Assembly: GCA_945870025.1 (NCBI GenBank)
Contig: CAMBQN010000022.1
Span: 1 to 42,759 of the forward strand
DNA length: 42,759 nucleotides
Direction: 5' to 3'
DNA from: Akkermansia muciniphila
GTDB taxonomy: Bacteria; Verrucomicrobiota; Kiritimatiellia; RFP12; JAAYNR01
Positions 31,768 to 40,546 of this stretch are shown here, piece after piece. Under the pieces are notes generated by a model, which worked only from the letters and a program-made list of their open reading frames with translations, was not told the DNA's origin and made no database searches. How positions within the stretch are numbered: position 1 is the stretch's first letter; every line of letters begins with the position of its first letter. The position numbers and the translations under genes were made by a program.

Positions 31768-33069
31768 TCATCGCCTGTCCGAGACGGCGGCGAGCAGCCC
31801 GGCCATGATCAGGCAGATGACGAGGCTGCTGCCGCCATGGCTGATGAACGGCAAGGTGATCCCGGTGAGCGGCAGCGCCTTGGTGACGCCCGCGACGTTG
31901 ATGAGGGTCTGGAAGGCGAGCGCCGCAGTGAGGCCGGCGCCGAGACCCGTTACGAATGGCGTGGACGCTGCGGCGGCGGCCCGCCAGCCCCGTGCGAACA
32001 GAATGGCGTAAACGGCGAGCAACAGCGCGCATCCAACCAGCCCAAGTTCCTCGGCCCAGGCCGCGTAAATAAAGTCTGAGGTGGCGATCGGCACGGTGTG
32101 CGGCGCGCCCGCGCCGATGCCTGAACCCCACAAACCACCCGAATACATCGCCGACAGCGACTGGAGAATCTGCCAGCCGTGGCCCGTTGGATCGGCAAAC
32201 GGGTTCCGCCAGACATCAAATCGGAGCCGCGCATGATGCGAAACCGTCGCCGCGGCAAATCCGACCACCGCCACGCCGATCGCGCCCCACGCGAGATAAC
32301 CCAGACGGCGGGTGCAGGCAAAGAGCATCACGATCAACACGCCGTTCAACAGGGCTAGCAGTCCCCAATCGTTCAGCCGGAGGATCAGCGCCATGGGCAC
32401 GATCCACAGCGCGCCTAGCACGAGCAAGTCCCGAACGGGCGGAACGGGCATCCCCGCCTGAGTCTCGGAAAACGCCTGTGTTCGCCGGGCGAGGAAACCG
32501 GCGAGGAAGATCGTCAACAACGGCTTGACCACTTCCGACGGATTCAGGTTACCGGGCATGTAGACGCCGCCGCGATACCGCCGGCCCCAGATCACCATCG
32601 CCACCAGCACGCCGACGGCCAGTAGATAGCAGAGCCAGCCGACACGGCTCAAAACGGCCACCCGCTGCTTTCCAAAAAATCCGATCACCGCGAGAAATCC
32701 AGCCAGCCCCAGCGGATAGGCAAGCCAGACCGTGGACCAGGGGCGGGGCCCGGCGTCAGCCCCCATCCGGAATTGCATGACGATGCCGAGACCGGCCAGC
32801 AGCAGCGCCGCTGCCGGAATCACGCCATCGCCGCGATACCCTGAAACCCGCAGCCACACCCACACCAGCGGCAGCGATGCGGCGTACAGGCCGAACGGGA
32901 TGAGCTGTACCCACGGGAGGGCCGGCGCGTGTCGGAGACGGATGGCCAGAACGGAGACGCACGCAACCGCTGTTGTCAGTAAGACCAGCGCCAGCAGCCG
33001 AAACGGAAGCCCGCCACCCGATTCACGAGGCGTTTGTTTTTTTCGTGGCCGCAATGCGTGAGTCGCCAT
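31768..33069 (-). CDS. SEDS family peptidoglycan glycosyltransferase (RodA/FtsW-like)
   Basis: SEDS proteins polymerise lipid II into glycan strands. The 433-residue protein has about ten TM helices and the family landmarks: NPSEVVKPLLTIFLA (176-190), NDWGLLALL with Asp234 (in place of the usual PDLG), HGWQILQSLSAMYSGGLWGSGIG, SDFIYAAWAEELG with Asp332 and Glu341, matching the catalytic region of RodA, and TGITLPFISHGGSSL near the end. No class B PBP is adjacent. It starts 6 bp after the vWA gene stop with a weak SD, so it is last gene of the ExbBD/vWA operon. RodA versus FtsW cannot be decided. Confidence 0.9.
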   Translation of the reverse strand: MATHALRPRKKQTPRESGGGLPFRLLALVLLTTAVACVSVLAIRLRHAPALPWVQLIPFGLYAASLPLVWVWLRVSGYRGDGVIPAAALLLAGLGIVMQFRMGADAGPRPWSTVWLAYPLGLAGFLAVIGFFGKQRVAVLSRVGWLCYLLAVGVLVAMVIWGRRYRGGVYMPGNLNPSEVVKPLLTIFLAGFLARRTQAFSETQAGMPVPPVRDLLVLGALWIVPMALILRLNDWGLLALLNGVLIVMLFACTRRLGYLAWGAIGVAVVGFAAATVSHHARLRFDVWRNPFADPTGHGWQILQSLSAMYSGGLWGSGIGAGAPHTVPIATSDFIYAAWAEELGLVGCALLLAVYAILFARGWRAAAAASTPFVTGLGAGLTAALAFQTLINVAGVTKALPLTGITLPFISHGGSSLVICLIMAGLLAAVSDRR

Positions 33070-33075
33070 GTATTT

Positions 33076-34470
33076 CTACCGCAGTTTGCGCACCAGCCGG
33101 AACTGCCCCTTATACTGCTCGGACAGCCGCTTCAGGAAATCACCGCCGTCCTTGTCAATCTGGTAGCCGATGCAGTGAATGCGTGGCAGCTTGAGACTCT
33201 TGGCGACGTAAACGTCCTTATAGATCAGACTGATGTGTTGCACGAAATCGGCGAGGGTCCAATTGCCGAGCGGCGGGGGTGCGGGCGGCGTCGGCCGGGG
33301 CGGGCCACCACCGCCGCCGATGGTTTCCGTCACCTCGGTCCAATAGCCGTCGCGAGCGGGCGATCCGGGACTGCCGCGATCAATTGCCTGCCCTTCGCGG
33401 GGAGCCGCCTTGGACGGCGGCCGCGCTGGCTGCGCGGCCTGTGGCGGCACCCAGACGCGGCGGGTGCGAACCTGAGGCGGCGGCGCGGCCGCTTGGGTCC
33501 GCTCGAAAGCCTGCATCGCTCCCGCATTCTGGGTTTGCCAGTCGGCCAACGTGCGATTGTAGGCCTCGCGCTGCTGCTCCGTCAACACCTTGCGCACCTC
33601 TGGCAGCCCATCGCTGATGATCAGCAGCGTGTCGGCGCCCTGAGACATAGCCGCCGCAATCGCCAAGTCGAGCCGCGTCGTTCCGCCGCCGGCCTGGAGA
33701 CCCTTGTTGGCTCCGCTGAAATTGCCGCCATCATGACCCCACTGCCCTTCGGTGTTGAACGGGGCCAAAAATTGTTTGGCCTTGGTGCGGGTCTCCGGGG
33801 TGGAGAAGAGCATCTTTGCGGGTTCCAGAATCGAGCACCCGTCGGCAAAGACGATCAGGTTGAACTGCGTCCCGTCCTTGATGGCGTCGATGACTTCGCC
33901 GACCCGCTTTTTGACCTGAAGGAAGCCAGGCGGTCCCCCGCGTTCCTCTTCAACCATGCTTACCGACACATCGACGCACACCGCAATCCGCTCCCCGGCC
34001 GCCTGAATGCCGAAGAAGTTCACCTGCGCCACTCCCTGGCCGAATCCCGATGTGCCGTAGCCCGTGCCGAGACCGACGCCCAGGCCCGTTCCGCTCACGG
34101 CCTTGAACTTCGGCTGGAACGTCGTGGTCACCAACTTGGGATCAACCTTGATGTCAGGCAGAGAAATATTGGCCGGACGCGCCGCCACCAGTCGTGGCAC
34201 CACCTGGGGGCGGCTTGAACTGCGCTGTTTGTTTTGCACCTTGACCTTCAATTCGACTTGGCGCGGCTCGTAGGTCCGCACCGGCGGCTGCGCCACGAAG
34301 ACCGTCTCTTCCTGCATCATCGCGGTGACAAGCCGGATGCCGCCAAAAATGACGGCGGCCAGCGCGTGGAGGGCCAAACTGCCGACCAGCACCAGACGCA
34401 ACACCTGTTTCCGAGACGAGGCATTGCCGTTCGGATTGACCCAGTTTTTCACGGCTTTAATAAAACTCAT
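33076..34470 (-). CDS. vWA-domain protein with a TonB-like SxxxH membrane anchor
   Basis: The 464-residue protein has a short basic cytoplasmic N-terminus, one TM helix (about 23-45) containing Ser31-x3-His35 (GSLALHALAAV), the motif TonB uses to engage ExbB/ExbD, and a charged, Pro/Lys-rich periplasmic linker. Residues 160-290 and onward form a vWA domain with MIDAS residues CVDVSVSM (Asp167, Ser169, Ser171), GGGTTRLDLAI and LIISDGLPE. A Pro/Ala-rich insert at about 335-400 follows, then a final helix-strand part. It lies directly downstream of ExbB and two ExbD genes. I infer that it takes the TonB/TolA place in the complex, with the vWA domain as the periplasmic effector. Confidence 0.85.
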   Translation of the reverse strand: MSFIKAVKNWVNPNGNASSRKQVLRLVLVGSLALHALAAVIFGGIRLVTAMMQEETVFVAQPPVRTYEPRQVELKVKVQNKQRSSSRPQVVPRLVAARPANISLPDIKVDPKLVTTTFQPKFKAVSGTGLGVGLGTGYGTSGFGQGVAQVNFFGIQAAGERIAVCVDVSVSMVEEERGGPPGFLQVKKRVGEVIDAIKDGTQFNLIVFADGCSILEPAKMLFSTPETRTKAKQFLAPFNTEGQWGHDGGNFSGANKGLQAGGGTTRLDLAIAAAMSQGADTLLIISDGLPEVRKVLTEQQREAYNRTLADWQTQNAGAMQAFERTQAAAPPPQVRTRRVWVPPQAAQPARPPSKAAPREGQAIDRGSPGSPARDGYWTEVTETIGGGGGPPRPTPPAPPPLGNWTLADFVQHISLIYKDVYVAKSLKLPRIHCIGYQIDKDGGDFLKRLSEQYKGQFRLVRKLR

Positions 34471-34492
34471 AATAGACTCCCCTCCCGAAGCA

Positions 34493-34930
34493 TTATTCGG
34501 AGGCCCCTGCGAACGAGATGTCCTTGAGCTTGGCCGCCGCGCAGGCGTTCATCACGTCGATCACGCGTTGGTGCGACGTGTCGTCATCGGCCATGATGGT
34601 GATCAACGCCTTGCCGCTGGCCGCTTCCGCGCTCAGGCGGTAACGGGTGAGCGTGGTGACCAGATCGGGCAGATCGGTCGAGGTGGCCGAATCAAACGAA
34701 CGGTCGTTGAGATACACCTCTCCTGTTTTGCGCACTTCGATCATCTGCTCGTCGGGCATTTCAACCGTCGTGGCCTGTGCAATCATGCCGGGCAACCGGA
34801 TGCCCAGATCGGCCTCGGGCATGACCAGCGTGCAGGTGCAGATGAAGTAGATGAGCAGAAGGAAGGTCATATCGATCATCGGCGCCATGTCCAAGTCGGG
34901 ATCGCCTTGATCGGGAAGCTTCATTTTCAT
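34493..34930 (-). CDS. exbD: ExbD/TolR family protein (second copy)
   Basis: The 145-residue protein has one N-terminal TM helix with DMAPMIDMTFLLLIYFI, keeping the proton-path Asp20, and a periplasmic ExbD-type domain (MIEVRKTGEVYLN, LITIMADDDTSHQRVIDVMNAC). Its ATG overlaps the stop of the first ExbD gene (ATGA), so the two are probably made in equal amounts and could form heterodimers. Sequence between the two copies has diverged strongly outside the TM helix. Confidence 0.92.
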   Translation of the reverse strand: MKMKLPDQGDPDLDMAPMIDMTFLLLIYFICTCTLVMPEADLGIRLPGMIAQATTVEMPDEQMIEVRKTGEVYLNDRSFDSATSTDLPDLVTTLTRYRLSAEAASGKALITIMADDDTSHQRVIDVMNACAAAKLKDISFAGASE

Positions 34931-35361
34931 TCGTCGCCGCCTTTCTTGCCCGTCGAGATGACGCCGAAAATGAAGTCGCCGATGCCAGCCTCGGCCATGG
35001 CGCTCATGACTGCCTTGACCTCCTTGTGCGGAGTCTGCTTGTCGGCGCGGAGGTACACCTTGAGAGCGGGGTCCTGTTTCAGGCGTTCCGTGACCAATCG
35101 TTTCAGTTCCGCGACCGTCACCGGCTCGGTTCCACTGAAGATTCGGAAGGTCGTTCCCTCCTGGGCAATGTTCACGGTCCAGCGGTCGGGCCGATCTTTC
35201 GGAATCACGCCGCGATCCGCGACCGGGATGTCCAGATCCTTGCTCCGGCTTGCGCTCATGTGAGAGGCGGTCATAAAGAAGATGATCAGCAGAAACACCA
35301 TATCAATCATCGGCGCCATCTGCACCTTGGTCTCTTCTTTATCTTCCATCGGTATGCGCAT
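34927..35361 (-). CDS. exbD: ExbD/TolR family protein (first copy)
   Basis: The 144-residue protein has the TM signature QMAPMIDMVFLLIIFFMTAS with Asp20, then a periplasmic domain with VTERLKQDPALKVYLRADKQTPHKEVKAVMSAM, the classic ExbD ending. GAGG lies about 6 nt before the ATG at 35361. Together with ExbB it should form a PMF-driven motor unit in the inner membrane. Confidence 0.93.
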   Translation of the reverse strand: MRIPMEDKEETKVQMAPMIDMVFLLIIFFMTASHMSASRSKDLDIPVADRGVIPKDRPDRWTVNIAQEGTTFRIFSGTEPVTVAELKRLVTERLKQDPALKVYLRADKQTPHKEVKAVMSAMAEAGIGDFIFGVISTGKKGGDE

Positions 35362-35403
35362 CTCGCACCTCGCTCTCGCCGCCGGGCCGATACTGGGAGG
35401 ATG

Positions 35404-36210
35404 TCACAGGGTGCGGCCGCCGGGGGCCGACGCATCGGCGACCGAGTCATTTTCAACCACGCCGCCGTTCTTCAGCGTCACGCTGAGGTGGTGTGCCAGA
35501 TTGCCCAGAAGGCGTGAAACCCGCGCGACGTTGCTGGTGAATTGCGCCTTGAAATAAAAGTAGGCGAACATGGCTGGAATCGCGATAATCAAGCCGGCTG
35601 CAGTCGTGATCATGGCCTCGCCGATGTCACCCGCCAATTTCTCGGGCGATCCCATAGCGCCCAGACCGATCTTGTCGAACGCGCCGATCATGCCGGTCAC
35701 GGTGCCAAGCAACCCCAGCATCGGGGCGATTTGCGCCACCAGAGAAAGGTTGCCGAGGGGCTTCTGCCATTCGGTGACCTCTTCCACGGAGGCCTCTTCC
35801 ATCGCTTTCTCGAACGTGGCCACATCGGCATCCTGACCGTTTTCCAGCCGTATCAGGCCAGCCTTCAGGATCGTCGTCAGCATGCACGGCGCGCTCGAGC
35901 ACAGGGCGTTCGCCGTCTTGAAATCGAGCGAGCCTAACGCCTTGCGCAGCGCCGGCTGAATGTCCAGACGGGCCATAGACGCAATCCGGTACTGGATGGC
36001 GCAGTAGACCGACAGCCCGATCCCGATCACCGAACAAAGTCCGATCGGCCACATGACCGGCCCGCCGACGTTCCACATGTCGATCAGCGACTTGCCGGCC
36101 TGAGGTGCCGCCGATCCGCTGGCGGCGCCCGTTTGCGCATGCACCACGAGCACCGCTGCGGTCGCCAAGAACATCATCATCCCAAGCTTCACCTGATTTT
36201 TGCCGTTCAT
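35404..36210 (-). CDS. exbB: MotA/TolQ/ExbB family proton channel protein with an N-terminal signal-like extension
   Basis: The start is ATG 36208-36210, with AGGAG 8 nt upstream; the GTG three codons earlier overlaps that SD. The 268-residue protein has a signal-peptide-like first helix (MMMFLATAAVLVVHAQ), the periplasmic/TM part VMWPIGLCSVIGIGLSVYC, a long cytoplasmic domain, and two core TM helices: LSLVAQIAPMLGLLGTVTGMIGAF and EAMITTAAGLIIAIPAMFAYFYF, with the conserved pore threonines. Extra N-terminal helices are known in PVC and Bacteroidota ExbB. It is cotranscribed with two ExbD genes, the vWA and the SEDS gene. Confidence 0.93.
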   Translation of the reverse strand: MNGKNQVKLGMMMFLATAAVLVVHAQTGAASGSAAPQAGKSLIDMWNVGGPVMWPIGLCSVIGIGLSVYCAIQYRIASMARLDIQPALRKALGSLDFKTANALCSSAPCMLTTILKAGLIRLENGQDADVATFEKAMEEASVEEVTEWQKPLGNLSLVAQIAPMLGLLGTVTGMIGAFDKIGLGAMGSPEKLAGDIGEAMITTAAGLIIAIPAMFAYFYFKAQFTSNVARVSRLLGNLAHHLSVTLKNGGVVENDSVADASAPGGRTL

Positions 36211-36263
36211 CTTCCTCACTCCTTCGTCCTGTTGTCACACGAGACGCGCCGCTGGGGGCGTCG

Positions 36264-37427
36264 TCAAAAATTAGCGGATGCGGCCGCTTTCGGCGCGCCG
36301 ACCGTGGTTTTCGGTTCAGCACGGGCCTTGAGCAGATCCTCAGCCAGTTTGTTCATGTCTTCGGTCACATGAAAGAACACGTTCTCGATCGGTGATTTTT
36401 CCGCTTCGAGCGTCTTCTTGCCGTCCATGATGGCCTGAAGGCCGATTCGGGCGTCGGTCGCCCAGTCGGTTCCGGTGAAAAGAACAGCGACCTCGTAGTA
36501 GACGTCGCGGGCGCGGTAGTGTTCGCCGAGCGCCGTGTAGCAGTCGGCCGACAGAAGCAGAGCCGAGGGGAAGGTTTCGGCGTCCTTGTCGGCAAAGACG
36601 ATAGATTGGACGATCGCATCGAGCGCTTCGCGTGTCTTGCCGCCGCGGCGGAGCAATTCGCCCTGCACCAGCCAGTAGTGGCCATAGGTGGGATCTCCGG
36701 GCGCGGGTTTCTCGACCCGCTTGAGGTTGGTGGCGGCCGCCTCGTCCTTGCCCTGAGCGAGGAGGGCGCGGCATCCCTTGAGGATCGCCACGGGGGCGAG
36801 GGGCGACCAGTCGGCGCGTCCGGCGTCGCGGAACACATCGTACGCCGCTTCGTATTGCTTCAGCGCCCGCTCGCGGCTGGCGTCGTCGGATGCCATCCGC
36901 CGTTCGCGGTCAGCCGACAAGACCATGTACATGCCCAGATCCATGGCCAGATCCAGACCGTTGTTGTCCGCCAGGTCGAGGTAGGGAAGTGCCACGCGAA
37001 GACTCGGAGCCAGGGTCCGCACCGCGGCCGCCCAGTCGTAGTCCCTCACGGCGGCGGCCAGCGCCGCGCGGTCGTAGTCAAAAGCAAACTCACATCGCAG
37101 CACCCGCGCCTTGTCGACTTGGAAGGACTCGGACTCTCCCCGGGTGGCCTGCGCCAGCAGCGCCTGGGACGTGTGCCCCAAGAGGACCACCTCGCGGTTG
37201 ATGGTCGCGTCTTTGTTGCCCTCGCGGATCAGCAGCCGGGCCTTGATCGGCGGCAGATTCACGGGCCGCGGCGCGGCCGCCGGGGTTTGCGCATGCAGGG
37301 CACCGCAGACGGCGGCCGCCAGCGCGGCGAGCGTGCGCGTGCGGATCGCGCACCGCGAACGTGCCACCGCCGAAATGGGGTTGGCGATTCGGTCCCCGCG
37401 GACGGAGCGATAGGCCTGCGTCATCAT
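36264..37427 (-). CDS. Secreted TPR-type protein of the ExbBD/vWA operon (387 residues)
   Basis: The ATG overlaps the stop of the large TPR gene (ATGA), with GGAGGG 9 nt upstream. The N-terminus has a long, Arg-rich n-region and a hydrophobic core ending near GALHAQ, consistent with export. From about residue 130 on the protein is made of helical pairs with TPR-like spacing (YGHYWLVQGELLRRGGKTREALDAI, ALLLSADCYTALGEHYRARDVYY). The first part (INREVVLLGHTSQALLAQA) looks like a small beta domain of unknown type. It probably acts in the periplasm with the large TPR protein. Confidence 0.85.
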   Translation of the reverse strand: MMTQAYRSVRGDRIANPISAVARSRCAIRTRTLAALAAAVCGALHAQTPAAAPRPVNLPPIKARLLIREGNKDATINREVVLLGHTSQALLAQATRGESESFQVDKARVLRCEFAFDYDRAALAAAVRDYDWAAAVRTLAPSLRVALPYLDLADNNGLDLAMDLGMYMVLSADRERRMASDDASRERALKQYEAAYDVFRDAGRADWSPLAPVAILKGCRALLAQGKDEAAATNLKRVEKPAPGDPTYGHYWLVQGELLRRGGKTREALDAIVQSIVFADKDAETFPSALLLSADCYTALGEHYRARDVYYEVAVLFTGTDWATDARIGLQAIMDGKKTLEAEKSPIENVFFHVTEDMNKLAEDLLKARAEPKTTVGAPKAAASANF

Positions 37428-40258
37428 AAGCTGCTACCCTCCAACCGGGTGAGCAATTCCCCGGCCTGCACATACTCGGGAAATGCCTTCAGTTCCTCCT
37501 GCGCCAGCATCTCCGCCAGCGTCTCCCGCGCCTGTTTGTCCTGATAGGCACGATGCAGGCATTCCGCGCGCCGGAAGTAGGCTTTGGCCGTCCATGCCCG
37601 GTAGCTGCCGTACATGACGTAGATCCGCTCGTAATAGACGGTGGCCTTGAGCCAGTCTTTGCGCGCCTCGGCGCAGAGGCCCAGACCGTGAAGCGCCTCG
37701 GGCCACGCGCTGCGCCAGCCCTTGACGCCTAGGACGGATTCAAAGCTTTTTTGCGCATCGTCGAGTTTGCCCTGATCCCGGAAGATCGCGCCCAGCAGCA
37801 ACAACGCCTCGGCCGCCTCGCCGCTCGTTGCAAACACGTCGCGGATGATCGTGAGATGCGCCACGGCCTCGCCGAGCAGTTTCTGGGCGGTTGCGGCAGG
37901 TGCTGCACGCGCCTGCTCGATGGCGAACCGGGCCAGCAGCATGCGCGCATCGAGAGCAAAATCTGTTTCGGGGTAGTCGGTAATGATCGCCTGCGCCACG
38001 CGGATCGCGAGATTGGTCTGGAAGCGCGCCCGCGCCCCTTCCAGCATCGTCTCCATCACCGCCGGGCTGGCGTTCTCGATGTTTTCGGGTTGCAGCAGAT
38101 TCGACAGGATGTTGTTGTGAACGCTGGGCGTCAAACCAGGCCGGTACAGCAGAACCCGCTGATAGCGGAGCCGGCTGACGATGTCGCCCGAGGCTACCGC
38201 ACGTTTCCAAGCGGCCTCCATCTCCGACCAAGCGTTGGCAACGTCGTTCGACGAGAGGCGCTTCGTGGTTCCGATCCACTCGTCGAGGATCAGATCGACC
38301 CCCATTGCCTTGCGATCGGTGCCGAACGTCGTCACCGCGTCGCGATAGTAGCGGAGCGCACCGACCTGTTCTCCCTGATTAAAGAGCGCCCGGCCCGTCC
38401 AATAAACGGCCAGCGGGATATTCGAATCCGCGCGGTTGCGTTGAATGTAGGAGGCAAAATGCGTGCGCACGCCCTCAAACTTCTCGGCGTCGTACAGGAT
38501 CTGCCCCGCCTGGAAGGCGCAGTGGTTATAAAACTCGATGTTCATCAGATCGTCGGGGCCGGTGAGCGCCATCTGGTAGCAGGCCACGGCATCGTCGGTT
38601 CGGCCGACCGTACCCGCCACATCGCCGCGGAGCATGTGCGCTTCAAAGCGCAGCTTGCCTTCGGGATAGCGGGCGATGAACGCCTTCAGACGCGTGTCGG
38701 CCAGATCGTACTGCCCCAAGGCATAGTTGCAGACCGCCCGGCGGTAGCTACCATCTTCGATGAAGGTCGATGTTCCGCCGCTTTCCTGCAACAGGGCAAA
38801 ATCCTTTTCGGCCATATCGAAATGGCCATCGAACATCTGGGCCATCGCCGTCCAATAGATCGCCGCGTCGATTTGCGCCCAGCCAGAGAACCGCTCGCGC
38901 AGCTCGCGGAACCGGGCAGTCGCCTGTTCGAACTGCTCCTCCATGAAATGAGCGTAGCCGAGAAGGAAAAGGCACTCCGCGGCCATTTGGTGATCCGGCC
39001 GAACCTGCAACACTTCGGTGAAGTGGCGGATCACCTCGGGCCAGCGCTTCTCCTGGGCATACATCTGGCCGACCAGCATCGTGAGATCGTCGTAATAGGT
39101 GCCCGCCGGGTATTTGTCCATATACTGCCGCGCGATCGTGTAACAGCGGTCGTTGGGCTGGATCCGCGAGGCGCAGACAAAGGCGAGGTAGAGCGACTCC
39201 TCGGCCCGCTCCTTTCCGGCGATGGTGTGGAGGTGGAGAAACCCTGCACACGCCTCACGGTAGCGGAGCGCCTCCATGTAGCCTCGGGCGAGACGATAGA
39301 AAAGGTCCTGATCGTAATTCTCGACCTCTCCGAGCGATTTGAGCTCGAATTCCGTGTCGCCAATCCACTCCATGATCCGCATCAGTCGCCGGGGATCGGT
39401 CATGAAGCGCTTCTCATACTCCGCGAGCCGCTTGAGGTATTCGAGATGGGCCTCGGTGCGCATCTGCACCTCTTCGTAAGGAAAAACCAACCGATAAATC
39501 CAGAACGCCTCGCGATAGCGTTCGTCACCAAACAACGCGTCGCCCGCCTCGATGGCCGAAAGATTGAAGGCGATCGAACGCGAGGCGTGGGAGTCGCGCC
39601 GCAGCAGAAAGGGAATCATGGGGTAGAGCTGGTCGAGCGTCAGCGTCTTTAAATACGACGTGGCCAGCAGCGTGGCGGCCCGGTTGCGGCGCAGAAAATC
39701 GGGGGCGGTGCGGAAGGCGTCACGCAGCGGTTCGCGTGCCGCCGCCCAGTCGTCCAGAGCCAGGTAGCAGCGCGCGATGGCGGCATGAATGTCGGCCAGC
39801 ATGTCAAATCCATAATTGAATTTGGCCAGCGCCACCTTGTAAGCCTTGATCGCCTCTTCATTCTTGGCAGCGAAGCGCAGGCTGTCGGCGATGTAAACAT
39901 ACGATTCGGAAAGACGCGCCCCGCGGGGGTATTTCTTACAATAGACGACAAACGCCTGCTCGGCTTGCGCAAACTGGCCGGTGAGAAAATAACAAATGCC
40001 GAGGCTGTAGTAGACCGTCTCCATCTCGGCCAGCCCCTGGGTGCTCGTGACAGACCCCAGGGTCTCGATGAGCATCTGGAAATCAGGGATCGCCGACTCA
40101 AACTCACCCAGAGTGAATTTTTTGAAGGCGCTTTCACGCAATTCGCGCACCGTCGCCTGAATCTGCCCGAAGGCCGGCAAGGCGCAACACAGGGCCGCCA
40201 CGACCCACACGCCGACCCGCAGCCGCCCCGTCCGCGATAGATAGGTTGTTCTGTGCAC
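37424..40258 (-). CDS. Large secreted TPR-repeat protein (944 residues)
   Basis: The start is GTG 40256-40258, with GGAGG 9 nt upstream, giving a clean signal peptide (VHRTTYLSRTGRLRVGVWVVAA... cleaved near AFGQ). A longer frame to an ATG at 40297 has no SD. The mature part is a superhelix of some 20 TPR-type helical pairs from residue 35 to the end, with recognisable units such as YYSLGICYFLTGQFAQAEQAF and FLLGYAHFMEEQFEQATARF. The repeats resemble YbgF/CpoB and BamD-like scaffolds. It is the promoter-proximal gene of the SEDS operon and probably a periplasmic or outer-membrane-facing scaffold. Confidence 0.87.
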   Translation of the reverse strand: MHRTTYLSRTGRLRVGVWVVAALCCALPAFGQIQATVRELRESAFKKFTLGEFESAIPDFQMLIETLGSVTSTQGLAEMETVYYSLGICYFLTGQFAQAEQAFVVYCKKYPRGARLSESYVYIADSLRFAAKNEEAIKAYKVALAKFNYGFDMLADIHAAIARCYLALDDWAAAREPLRDAFRTAPDFLRRNRAATLLATSYLKTLTLDQLYPMIPFLLRRDSHASRSIAFNLSAIEAGDALFGDERYREAFWIYRLVFPYEEVQMRTEAHLEYLKRLAEYEKRFMTDPRRLMRIMEWIGDTEFELKSLGEVENYDQDLFYRLARGYMEALRYREACAGFLHLHTIAGKERAEESLYLAFVCASRIQPNDRCYTIARQYMDKYPAGTYYDDLTMLVGQMYAQEKRWPEVIRHFTEVLQVRPDHQMAAECLFLLGYAHFMEEQFEQATARFRELRERFSGWAQIDAAIYWTAMAQMFDGHFDMAEKDFALLQESGGTSTFIEDGSYRRAVCNYALGQYDLADTRLKAFIARYPEGKLRFEAHMLRGDVAGTVGRTDDAVACYQMALTGPDDLMNIEFYNHCAFQAGQILYDAEKFEGVRTHFASYIQRNRADSNIPLAVYWTGRALFNQGEQVGALRYYRDAVTTFGTDRKAMGVDLILDEWIGTTKRLSSNDVANAWSEMEAAWKRAVASGDIVSRLRYQRVLLYRPGLTPSVHNNILSNLLQPENIENASPAVMETMLEGARARFQTNLAIRVAQAIITDYPETDFALDARMLLARFAIEQARAAPAATAQKLLGEAVAHLTIIRDVFATSGEAAEALLLLGAIFRDQGKLDDAQKSFESVLGVKGWRSAWPEALHGLGLCAEARKDWLKATVYYERIYVMYGSYRAWTAKAYFRRAECLHRAYQDKQARETLAEMLAQEELKAFPEYVQAGELLTRLEGSSL

Positions 40259-40546
40259 GCCGCTCAACCTCCGGAAAAAGCCGAAACAAGACATCATGCG
40301 ATTTAACGGAGCAAAGCTATCACAATTGGTCGATCCCCGTCAAACTGGAACCAGCAATTCTAATTATGGCACATCTGTACAGTCGAAATCGAAATCGCTA
40401 TCGGGGTCGAACTCCTTGCTTTCTCGTCGATTTCGGTCCCGATCCCGATTTGGATCCCGATAGCGGCTGCCCTAATTCGAATGGCTGAACTGGAACCCAC
40501 TCTGCGAGATCAGGAAGTCTGAAGCGGTGTGAATCCGGTCTTGGGC
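40259..40546. other. Intergenic region of 288 bp occupied mainly by a MITE-like element
   Basis: The region lies upstream of the TPR/ExbBD operon and downstream of the VOC gene. Most of it is the palindromic element at 40353-40487. No gene is seen. A clear sigma-70 promoter for the operon was not found between 40259 and 40342. Confidence 0.6.
40353..40487. repeat. MITE-like element with terminal inverted repeats and flanking 10-bp direct repeats
   Basis: AGCAATTCTAATTATGGC (40353-40370) and the complement of 40469-40486 agree at 15 of 18 positions. An inner inverted pair, CGCTATCGGGGTC (40396-40408) and GATCCCGATAGCG (40453-40465), agrees at 12 of 13. AACTGGAACC flanks the element on both sides (40343-40352 and 40488-40497) like a target-site duplication. 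The interior has CGAAAT and GATCCC-type short runs and no coding capacity. Confidence 0.7.

Noticed and set aside
33034..34218. Plus-strand frame of 394 codons
   Set aside because: Antisense to the vWA gene, whose TM anchor and MIDAS motifs fix the coding strand.
37751..39652. Long plus-strand open frame of 633 codons
   Set aside because: It is antisense to the large TPR gene, has no SD and no family features; GC-rich DNA gives long antisense frames.
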